A DNA stretch of 57,947 bases from Candidatus Poribacteria bacterium (GTDB lineage Bacteria; Poribacteria; WGA-4E; JAJDTR01), in the NCBI GenBank assembly GCA_028820655.1, contig JAPPIK010000036.1, forward strand, positions 1 to 57,947. The letters are read 5' to 3'. The translations under genes and the position numbers were made by a program. Positions 48,962 to 56,716 of the stretch are shown here, piece by piece. Numbering within the stretch: position 1 is the stretch's first letter; each line of letters opens with the position of its first letter. Under the pieces are notes generated by a model, which saw nothing but the letters and a program-made list of their open reading frames with translations, did no database searches and had not been told where the DNA came from.

Positions 48962-51439
48962 ATGATACATACGACAATAAAGAATCTGGTGGTGATCGGA
49001 TTGATTGTCTGCACGATCGGCGGGGGCTCCGTTGCCGGCGATCCGGACGAACTGCCGGTCGCCGCCTTTGACGCTGTGGTTGTAACAGCAACTCGCGTCG
49101 AGATGCCCTTGCAGCAGGTGCCGCTCAGCATCTCGGCGTTGACCGGCGCAGATCTCGAGCAGCGGGGCATCGGGAACCTTACGGAGCTGGCGAGCTGGAT
49201 GCCCGGTTTCACTGTCGTCGATCAGGGTGCGCGCGGCAGCAACGTCATCATCGCCCGTGGTCTCAACACGGATTCGTTGAACGGATCGGAGTTCAGCGGC
49301 AACAACTACAACAACGGCGTCGCCACATATCTCGGGGACATCCCTCTGGCGGTCGACTTACGGCTGCACGACATCGAGCGGATCGAAGTACTACTCGGAC
49401 CGCAGGGGACGCTGTACGGCGCTGGCACGTTGGCGGGGGCGGTTCGCTACCTGCCTCGCCGCCCCGACACCGGGCTACGCACGTTCGAGGTGCGCGGCAA
49501 CCTGTTCGCCCTGGCGCATGGCGGCGCGCCCGGCTCGGATGCCGGCCTCACGTTCAACCTACCGCTGGTCTCGCGCAAGCTAGCTCTGCGCGGCTCGGTC
49601 GACCGCTACGTCGATCCCGGTTTCATAGACTATGACTATCTGCTGCGCGCCCCGGGCATCTCCGAGCCGGAGCCGGACCTGAGCGACCCCGGCGCGGTGG
49701 AAGCAAACCTACGCAGCGAGCCGGACGCCAACACCGAGGAGACGTTTTCGGCGCGGCTCTCCCTGCTGTGGGAGGCGACCCCAGAACTGTCGGCTATTTT
49801 CACCTATCACCTGCAGGATCAGCAGGTCGGCGCGCGTCAGATCAATCACGCCCGATCGTTCGACACCGGCCGATACGTCTCGGCGCATCGCTACCTGGAG
49901 CCAAACGACCGCAAAAACCAGCTGTGGAGTCTGGAACTGACGTGGGCGCCGCATTGGGCGGAGTTTATCACCGCCGTCGGCTACTCCCGATTCGCTGAGC
50001 AGGGCCAGCGCGACCAGACCGACCTGCTGATTCAGGCCTTCGGTATCGGGGGTCTACTGCCCGGAGAGTTTCCAGCGCTAGAGCGGGCTAGGGCGCTCGA
50101 TCCAAACGTCTCTGTCGCCGACCTAACGGCGCGGTTCCGGAGCTTCTCGGCTTACACGAACGAAGACTCTCGGGAGGAGCGCTTCAACTGGGAGACGCGG
50201 CTGGTCTCAATGGGCGAAGGACCGTGGCATTGGGTCGGCGGCGTCTTCTTCAACAACTACGACAGTAGCGGGACGAGTTTCGAGTTCACACCCGGGCTAA
50301 CGGAATTCTCGGGCATCACGCCCATCCTGGAAGGCATGGCAGCATCCGATCCGGTCGAGTTTTACAGTTTTGACAGCCAGTCAGTAACGGAGCGCGCGCT
50401 GTTCGGGGAAATCTCGCGCGACTTGGGTGACCGCTGGCGCTTGACGGCCGGCGCACGCTGGTTTGGCTACCGCATCGACACCGGCAGCCTGACCGAGTTC
50501 CCTTACACCCCGATATACAATTCGCCTTTCACCGCTTTCGAGTCCGACGATAACGGCGCGCTGCTCAAGGCAAGCGTCAGCCACCGCTTTGACGACCAGA
50601 CGTACGCCTACTTCACCCGCTCGGAAGGCTACCGTATCGGCGGCGGCAACAACTTCCGGGTCTGCACCGACGAGGAGATCGCACTGCTCAGCGACGCGGA
50701 TCCCGACAACGACCCGCCGCAATCCGGCTGCATCTACGAGGATCAGGCCCTGATCAGTCCCGACAGGACGACCAACTACGAGGTGGGGCTGCGTCGCTCG
50801 TGGAGCGACGGACGTTTCACCGCCAGCGGCACGCTGTTCCACGTGGACTGGACGGATATCCAGGTCGCGGGCGAGACGCCTTTCAGTGCGCAGCCGATCA
50901 TTTTGAACGGTGCCGCAGCCGTAAGCCGTGGTGTGGAGGTCGCCGGGGCCGCCGGTCTGACGAATGCTTTGCACTTGCGTGGGGCGTGGTCGTACACGCA
51001 CGCGGCGTTGAGCCAGGACTCGCCGGGCTTACTCAATGACGACGCGGACACCTTCAAGGGTGACCGCCTGTCGGGCGCGCCGCAACTCCAGGGCAGCCTG
51101 CTGGCTTCCTACGGCACGATGCTTGGCAGCGGAACCGCGCTGAAATTGCTGTACGGCTATACCTACGTTGGCGACGTGTTCACGCGGATCGGTTTGCGTG
51201 CCGACGGTGAAGTGCTGCCGGCGTACGACCTCCACAACTTCTCGGCGGCGGTCTCAAGGGGCGGCTGGACGCTTACGTTCTATGCGGCCAACCTGTTCGA
51301 CGAGTACGCCGTAACCGGCGTGCGCCAGACTCCCGCCCAAATCGGTACCACGGAGGACGGTTTCCGTGCACGCCGCTACTTCGCCAACGTGCTCACCCCG
51401 CGGCGGGTGGGCACGCGCATCCGCTACACGTTTCAGTAA
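48962..51439 (+). CDS. TonB-dependent outer-membrane receptor
   Basis: The protein has 825 residues from the ATG at 48962, which begins a signal peptide (MIHTTIKNLVVIGLIVCTIG). Residues of about 35-150 form the plug, with a TonB-box-like segment DAVVVTATR, and PLSISALTGADLEQRGIGNL; the LGPQGTLYGAGTLAGAVRYL segment closes it. The rest is a 22-stranded beta-barrel ending in RVGTRIRYTFQ. Such receptors import siderophores, cobalamin or glycans with TonB energy. The gene is markedly more GC-rich than its neighbours and its barrel sequence resembles proteobacterial receptors, so recent acquisition is possible. No SusD partner follows. Confidence 0.92.
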   Translation: MIHTTIKNLVVIGLIVCTIGGGSVAGDPDELPVAAFDAVVVTATRVEMPLQQVPLSISALTGADLEQRGIGNLTELASWMPGFTVVDQGARGSNVIIARGLNTDSLNGSEFSGNNYNNGVATYLGDIPLAVDLRLHDIERIEVLLGPQGTLYGAGTLAGAVRYLPRRPDTGLRTFEVRGNLFALAHGGAPGSDAGLTFNLPLVSRKLALRGSVDRYVDPGFIDYDYLLRAPGISEPEPDLSDPGAVEANLRSEPDANTEETFSARLSLLWEATPELSAIFTYHLQDQQVGARQINHARSFDTGRYVSAHRYLEPNDRKNQLWSLELTWAPHWAEFITAVGYSRFAEQGQRDQTDLLIQAFGIGGLLPGEFPALERARALDPNVSVADLTARFRSFSAYTNEDSREERFNWETRLVSMGEGPWHWVGGVFFNNYDSSGTSFEFTPGLTEFSGITPILEGMAASDPVEFYSFDSQSVTERALFGEISRDLGDRWRLTAGARWFGYRIDTGSLTEFPYTPIYNSPFTAFESDDNGALLKASVSHRFDDQTYAYFTRSEGYRIGGGNNFRVCTDEEIALLSDADPDNDPPQSGCIYEDQALISPDRTTNYEVGLRRSWSDGRFTASGTLFHVDWTDIQVAGETPFSAQPIILNGAAAVSRGVEVAGAAGLTNALHLRGAWSYTHAALSQDSPGLLNDDADTFKGDRLSGAPQLQGSLLASYGTMLGSGTALKLLYGYTYVGDVFTRIGLRADGEVLPAYDLHNFSAAVSRGGWTLTFYAANLFDEYAVTGVRQTPAQIGTTEDGFRARRYFANVLTPRRVGTRIRYTFQ

Positions 51440-51600
51440 ATCTCGGGCGAGCGATCAGTGTTTGTGTTTTTACGTCATTATTTGTATACTTTTAGAGCCT
51501 GTTTGAATGGAAATCCTTTATAGTGCGTGTTTCGGATCAATCACAACAGTTCAATCTTGAAACCGTCCAACTTAAAACCATTTGATCGAATATTTCAGAA

Positions 51601-51617
51601 GCCGGTCTTTAACCGGC
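51601..51617. other. Hairpin upstream of the ABM gene
   Basis: GCCGGT and ACCGGC pair with a 5-nt loop, 20 nt before the ABM start codon and immediately upstream of its ribosome site. It could influence translation, but this is speculative. Confidence 0.4.
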
Positions 51618-51637
51618 AAACTTAAAGAGGAGACATT

Positions 51638-51976
51638 ATGTTCGCAATTTTCGTAACGATTAACGTCAAAGAGGAACATTTGGATGAATTTACCCAGGCC
51701 AGTTTCGGCGACGCGCAAGGCGCATGCCGAGACGAGCCCGGATGTTTTCGCTTTGACATTAACCAAGACGCAGAAGTTCCCACTCGTTTCTATCTTTACG
51801 AAGTGTACCGCGACGAGGCGGCGTTTCAGGATCACATAGAAACTCCGCATCTCAAGAAATGGATATCAATCGTCAAGCCGATGTTCGAAACCGAAATCGA
51901 GAAGGTAACGATGAACACCATCTTTCCATCTGACGATGGTTGGGAAGCGCAGAAACCAGGGCTACTGAACTGGTAA
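51638..51976 (+). CDS. Antibiotic biosynthesis monooxygenase (ABM)-domain protein
   Basis: This 112-residue single-domain protein has the ferredoxin-like dimeric alpha/beta ABM pattern: MFAIFVTINVKEEHLDEF at the start, a PGCFRFDINQDAEVPTRFYLYEVYRDEAAFQDHIET middle and a C-terminal WISIVKPMFE helix. Related proteins include LsrG and quinol monooxygenases, or function as heme-degrading or isomerising enzymes. An AGAGGAGA ribosome site precedes the ATG. It lies about 200 bp after the receptor and is followed by a hairpin terminator. The reaction cannot be assigned. Confidence 0.88.
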   Translation: MFAIFVTINVKEEHLDEFTQASFGDAQGACRDEPGCFRFDINQDAEVPTRFYLYEVYRDEAAFQDHIETPHLKKWISIVKPMFETEIEKVTMNTIFPSDDGWEAQKPGLLNW

Positions 51977-52005
51977 TCCCGTGGCATTGTCGCTGCTAAG
52001 ACCTT

Positions 52006-52042
52006 CTCCCAAGGTTGTTGGAGCTTGAATCAACCTTGGGAG
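52006..52042. terminator. Hairpin between convergent genes
   Basis: CTCCCAAGGTTG (52006-52017) and CAACCTTGGGAG (52031-52042) form a perfect 12-bp stem with a 13-nt loop. It sits between the convergent ABM gene and Gfo/Idh/MocA gene and could act on both strands, though neither side has a long T-run. Confidence 0.6.
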
Positions 52043-52074
52043 TTCTTCGCTTGAAAGTCATAACGACTTCTACT

Positions 52075-53166
52075 CTATACTATCTCCTCCGGGCTCACTT
52101 CACGCCCCTCTTTGGCGGAAAGTTGAATAGCGCGGCAGATTTGCAGAACCAACTTTCCCTCTTCACCTGACTGTCTCACTTGCCTTCCTTCAATTATGCC
52201 ATCGATAAAGTCGTTGATACCGGCGATGAAACTCGATCCCCAATCCGCCGGCATATTCGAATACTCAGTAGTCACCCCGTCCCGATACATGATTAACGGA
52301 GGGCGATCTAGCAGGTTGGTGGTACAGCGGGTAATCCACAGGAATCCTCGAGATCCGCTGAGTTCCACCCACTCATCCTCCGCGCGTCCCTTTCTGCCTT
52401 TCACCAACGTCTTGGATTGTACCAACATATCGTCCGAGGAAATCACCTCGTAGGAACCGTACTTTTCGCCGTCTTTGTATTTCCATATCGCCACCGCCGG
52501 ACTGTCGAGAATCCACCCGTACTGAATCGGACGGTAGGTGATCCAGGAAAACACCTTTTCGATTTCTCCCAGGTACCACCTTGCGATTGAAAAAAGGTGG
52601 TAACCGTAGTCAAAGATGACGCGCCCGCCGCCGCTCTGTGCCGGATCAAACCGCCACGCCCAGCGGCGATATGGAATCTCTCCACCTTTTCCGGTCTTGC
52701 CTTGCACGCACTTTATCCGGATAGATAGCGGCTCGCCGATGGCGCCCGAATCAAGAAGTTCCTTGGCTTTCGCCATCGGAGGATAATACTGAAAGTTCTC
52801 GAAGACTCGAAACACTTTATCCGAACGACTAGTGGCTTCGATCAATGTATCGCATTCGGCAACGTTAATCGCAGGAGGCTTCTGCATTGAGACGTGCTTG
52901 CCCGCTTCGAGCGCGGCTACACCCATTTCACAATGCAAATGGTGGGGAGTTATGATTTCAACTGCATCTATATCAGGATTGTCGAGGAGTTCCCGGTAGT
53001 CGGTATATGTCCTTTCGATTCCCCACTCGGCGGCTCGCTCATTGAGTTGGTTCTCGTCGGAGTCGCAGATGGCGTACAATTCTGCTTTGGGGTTGTCTTT
53101 GTAAGCGGGATAGTGTAGCTCAGTAATACCACCCGAGCCAATAAAACCGACGCGTAGTTTCCTCAT
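52075..53166 (-). CDS. Gfo/Idh/MocA family oxidoreductase with QKP in place of EKP
   Basis: This 363-residue oxidoreductase has VGFIGSGGITELHYPAY for NAD(P) binding and the second-domain segment IFDYGYHLFSIARWYLG. The conserved motif reads S-M-Q-K-P-P (K96), with Gln instead of the usual Glu; the catalytic lysine is kept. GGAGGA precedes the ATG. The gene converges with the ABM gene and diverges from GH2-2, suggesting that it may be co-regulated with the glycan cluster. Substrate is probably a sugar or polyol. Confidence 0.88.
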   Translation of the reverse strand: MRKLRVGFIGSGGITELHYPAYKDNPKAELYAICDSDENQLNERAAEWGIERTYTDYRELLDNPDIDAVEIITPHHLHCEMGVAALEAGKHVSMQKPPAINVAECDTLIEATSRSDKVFRVFENFQYYPPMAKAKELLDSGAIGEPLSIRIKCVQGKTGKGGEIPYRRWAWRFDPAQSGGGRVIFDYGYHLFSIARWYLGEIEKVFSWITYRPIQYGWILDSPAVAIWKYKDGEKYGSYEVISSDDMLVQSKTLVKGRKGRAEDEWVELSGSRGFLWITRCTTNLLDRPPLIMYRDGVTTEYSNMPADWGSSFIAGINDFIDGIIEGRQVRQSGEEGKLVLQICRAIQLSAKEGREVSPEEIV

Positions 53167-53533
53167 CTAATTCCTCCGTGGGGGCTCTCTTTCTAAGCTG
53201 CAATCGTAAACTCGAGTAACTTAGAAATCAAACTTGCGTCATGTTGATTTGTGAATAATTCAGATGACAATTGCAAGTTTTCATTGTAGCACGAGGGCAA
53301 AGAAGGCACAACACCAAAGACGTGATACCTCGCCGGCTGGAACTCTGATTGCGCGAATTTTGAGGTCAGCAATCATCGAAGTACCTGCGGAATCCAAAGA
53401 CTTTGACTTGAAGACAGCGATGGATTATAATCGTAATTTATCAGTTTTAATCCCAAGACGAATTTGACGTGTATCGGGAGCGTCCCACATCCACCGCTGG
53501 ATTGAACTTCCACGATTTTCACGGAGTACCTGA
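53167..53533. other. Divergent intergenic region before GH2-2
   Basis: The 367-bp region holds the GH2-2 promoter at 53403-53431. No repeats of the A, B or C type and no convincing genes were seen. Confidence 0.6.
53403..53431 (+). promoter_or_regulatory. Near-consensus sigma70 promoter of GH2-2
   Basis: TTGACT at 53403-53408 and TATAAT at 53426-53431 are separated by exactly 17 nt. It lies about 100 nt before the TTG start codon at 53534. Confidence 0.8.
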
Positions 53534-56500
53534 TTGAAAAAGAAATTCCGACTCACTGCCCTCAATCTAGTTGCGGCATGCGTGATTCTCTCGGGAGCAA
53601 GTTGTGCCGCCAATTTAGAAGATGTGAATGCAGCGTGGCCCATCAACAGATATCAAGACAGGAAATCCGATGATGTTTCGAAAGATCGTGGTGACAGCAA
53701 GCCGTCAAAGAAACTGGAACAGATCGCTGGAAACTATGATACTACATTGGGAGCTGGAGAGACACATCAGGATGCGGCTGTCAATGAATCAATGAGTTCA
53801 ACAGTGATGACATCAGAAAAAAACTTGCAGCCAACGCGTATTGTATCACTGGACGGCGAATGGCTGCTTGCTATCGATCCGGATAATATCGGACGCGAAC
53901 AGGGTTGGCACGTCGGTCCCATATCGGAATCCAAGCGAACCAAGGTGCCGTGGATTGTTCAGGAAGCGTTTCCCGGATATTTCGGTGGGGTGGCATGGTA
54001 CTGGCGAGACTTCCATGTACCGGCTAATCCTCACAAGGGCGGACGATATCTACTGCGCTTCTGGACAGTGTCTTACAAATCGGATATATGGGTGAATGGC
54101 GTTTCTGTTGGTGAACATGAAGGCGGGGAAGACATGTTCTTTCTGGATGTCACCGAAGCCGTAACGCCAACCGAGACAAATCAAATCGCGGTGCGCGTCC
54201 TTAACCCTACCGAGGAGCCAATTGATGGAATCGTCCGTAGCGAGATTCCTCAAATGGGTCTTGAAAGCGGTATTCTTGATTCGGTAGAACTAGTGATCGC
54301 GCCGGCAGTTAGAATCGAAGACCTGTACGTCATACCCGACTATGGTACTGGAGATGTTCGCATTCAGGCGAACCTACGTTACACTAAGAACTTGAAAGAC
54401 CATCCAACACAAATGGGTGATCAGGAAATCACAGAGACACGCGACTCAAACAAACCGAAAAAAGTTACCCTTGAATTTACCGTCGCGCCGGCAAATAGCG
54501 GCGAAACGCTGGATGCAGTACGGACCAATCACGACCTTCCGCCGGGCGATACACTGATAAACGTCACACTGAACGTCAAAAACTATCGACTCTGGGAGCT
54601 AAATTCTCCTAACCTTTACAGGGTGACAGCTCGCGCTCGCCTACAGGATTCAAATTCGTTCGACGAACTATCCACCCGCTGTGGGTTCAGGGACTTTCGA
54701 TTCGAGAAGGGATATTTCCGTCTAAATGACCGTCGTATCCTCGTGCGGGGGGCGCTCGCCATGCCCGTCACTCCCATTAGCGGCCGCGTGCCATACGATC
54801 CGCACCTGCTCCGACTGGACCTGCTTCAACTCAAAGTGATGGGATTTAACACGGTTCGTTTCTTCTCGGGTGTTCCTCGGCGATTTCAACTCGACCTTGC
54901 AGACGAGATTGGCATCATGGTCTACGAGGAGAGTTTTGCCAGTTGGGAATGGGGTGACTCACCGAAAATGCCGGAGCGGTTTGACAATTCGATCATTGGC
55001 ATGATTAAACGAGACAGAAACCATCCGAGTGTAGTGATGTGGGGACTCATGAACGAAAATTTTGGCGGCGAGATGCTGCGTTATGCCGTGAATTCACTCC
55101 GGTTGGTACGATCGCATGACAATAGCCGCGTTGTGATATTGAACAGTGGCCGCTCAGACCATCAAGCCGGACTCGGTTCAATCTCCAATCCAGGATCAAC
55201 GGTGTGGGAAGATGTCCTAGATGAGGGTCATCCGTACCGGGGAGTGCCCCACGGCGCAGATGTCATCAAATTCCTGCGAACTGTCGGCAAGCGGGCATAT
55301 TTTATGTCTGAATTCGGTAACGGCACAGCACAGAATCTCGCAGTGCTCACGCGACAATATGAGCTCCATTCGGCGGAATTCGCAATAGGAAATTACCGAC
55401 ACCAACTTGATGGATTCATGGCTGACTGGAATAGCTGGAACATGGGGGATACTTTCGCGAGCCCGGAAGACTACTTTAGGAGGTCCATGGCTAAGTTGGC
55501 TGGGCAGCGCCTAGTTGGCTTTAATGCCATACGAGCCAATCCGAATGTCGTAGGTTATCTGCTGTCCGGCATGAATGATTTTGGACGCGGCACAGGGCTG
55601 AACACTGTGTTTCGTGAGCTCAAACCGGGCACGGTTGATGCGCTCTCAGACATAAACGCCCCGTTAAGATGGTGCCTCTTCGTCGAGCCGGTTAACATCT
55701 ATCGGAATTCAACCGTGCGACTGGAGGCAGTGCTCGCTAACGAAGATGTCCTGCAACCCGGAAAATATCCTGTACGTGTGCAGGTGATTGATTCTAACCA
55801 AACGCGCGTTTTTGAGCGCACCGTGACCGTTACAGTGCCTCCTCGAGACGACGTGTCAGAACCGTCGTTTGTTATCCCGGTTCTGTCCGAGGACGTAGTC
55901 ATTGGCACCCCCGAAGGTAAATACCGGTTCATGGCGGTGTTTGAAAAGGGTGCCGCTGCCGCTGGCGGAGAAGTGGAGTTTCATGTTGCGGATCCGGCAA
56001 AAATGCCGCCTGTAGAAACGGAAGTCGTTCTGTGGGGCGAAGACGCCGAACTAGCGAAGTGGCTTTCGGATCACGACATTCGAACGCGCGCATTTGATCC
56101 GGACGCTACGAATGGTCGGGAACTGATATTGGTCTCGCACAAACCCCACGCCCAAGGTGGTAGAGAAACCTTTCAAGAGTTAGCGCGGCGTCTCGGTCGA
56201 GGTTCGACCGCGGTGTTTCTTTCACCCGATGTCTTTCATAAACCGGCGGATTGGTACCAGCGTCCCGATCAGCCACTTGGCTGGCTTCCACTTAAAAACA
56301 AGGGGGCATTATCAAAAATTGCAAACGCCCCGGCGGTGTTTCCCAAGGATGAGTGGGCTAAGAACCACCCCATTTTTGAGGGGCTCCCTTCCGGAGGGCT
56401 AATGGACCACCTCTTCTACCGCGAGATTGTTCCTGATATAGGGTTTACCGGTCAAGATGTTCCTGCCGAAGTCGTCGCGGGAGCTATCAATACCGGTCAG

Positions 56501-56716
56501 GGTAGTTATGCTTCCGGTCTGCTACTTTCGGTCAATGATTTGGGCGCCGGAAGATTCATCTTGAACACACTGCGAATCCGAGAAAACCTTGGCAACGACC
56601 CGGTCGCAGAGCGTTTACTGCGGAATATGCTGCGGTACGCTGCGCGTGATATTTCAGAGCCGCTTGTGAATTTGCCCGCCGATTTTGATGCACAACTCGC
56701 GGAGATGGGTTTATAG
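53534..56716 (+). CDS. GH2-family glycoside hydrolase (GH2-2), exported
   Basis: The 1060-residue protein is a paralogue of GH2-1 with an N-terminal signal peptide (MKKKFRLTALNLVAACVILS, Cys at 24) and about 80 extra low-complexity residues before the first jelly-roll domain. The barrel has the acid/base E508 in WGLMNE and nucleophile E593 in MSEFG, 85 residues apart, as in GH2-1. The C-terminal approximately 220 residues match GH2-1 (DEWAKNHPIFEGLPSG, GRFILNTLRI) and end in LPADFDAQL. The TTG start at 53534 has GGAG 8 nt upstream, and a strong promoter is present. It may be a surface or periplasmic lipoprotein, though the lipobox is not typical. Confidence 0.92.
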   Translation: MKKKFRLTALNLVAACVILSGASCAANLEDVNAAWPINRYQDRKSDDVSKDRGDSKPSKKLEQIAGNYDTTLGAGETHQDAAVNESMSSTVMTSEKNLQPTRIVSLDGEWLLAIDPDNIGREQGWHVGPISESKRTKVPWIVQEAFPGYFGGVAWYWRDFHVPANPHKGGRYLLRFWTVSYKSDIWVNGVSVGEHEGGEDMFFLDVTEAVTPTETNQIAVRVLNPTEEPIDGIVRSEIPQMGLESGILDSVELVIAPAVRIEDLYVIPDYGTGDVRIQANLRYTKNLKDHPTQMGDQEITETRDSNKPKKVTLEFTVAPANSGETLDAVRTNHDLPPGDTLINVTLNVKNYRLWELNSPNLYRVTARARLQDSNSFDELSTRCGFRDFRFEKGYFRLNDRRILVRGALAMPVTPISGRVPYDPHLLRLDLLQLKVMGFNTVRFFSGVPRRFQLDLADEIGIMVYEESFASWEWGDSPKMPERFDNSIIGMIKRDRNHPSVVMWGLMNENFGGEMLRYAVNSLRLVRSHDNSRVVILNSGRSDHQAGLGSISNPGSTVWEDVLDEGHPYRGVPHGADVIKFLRTVGKRAYFMSEFGNGTAQNLAVLTRQYELHSAEFAIGNYRHQLDGFMADWNSWNMGDTFASPEDYFRRSMAKLAGQRLVGFNAIRANPNVVGYLLSGMNDFGRGTGLNTVFRELKPGTVDALSDINAPLRWCLFVEPVNIYRNSTVRLEAVLANEDVLQPGKYPVRVQVIDSNQTRVFERTVTVTVPPRDDVSEPSFVIPVLSEDVVIGTPEGKYRFMAVFEKGAAAAGGEVEFHVADPAKMPPVETEVVLWGEDAELAKWLSDHDIRTRAFDPDATNGRELILVSHKPHAQGGRETFQELARRLGRGSTAVFLSPDVFHKPADWYQRPDQPLGWLPLKNKGALSKIANAPAVFPKDEWAKNHPIFEGLPSGGLMDHLFYREIVPDIGFTGQDVPAEVVAGAINTGQGSYASGLLLSVNDLGAGRFILNTLRIRENLGNDPVAERLLRNMLRYAARDISEPLVNLPADFDAQLAEMGL

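Noticed and set aside
50381-51001. 206-residue minus-strand frame inside the TonB receptor gene
   Set aside because: High GC produces long antisense frames. The sense gene is certain.
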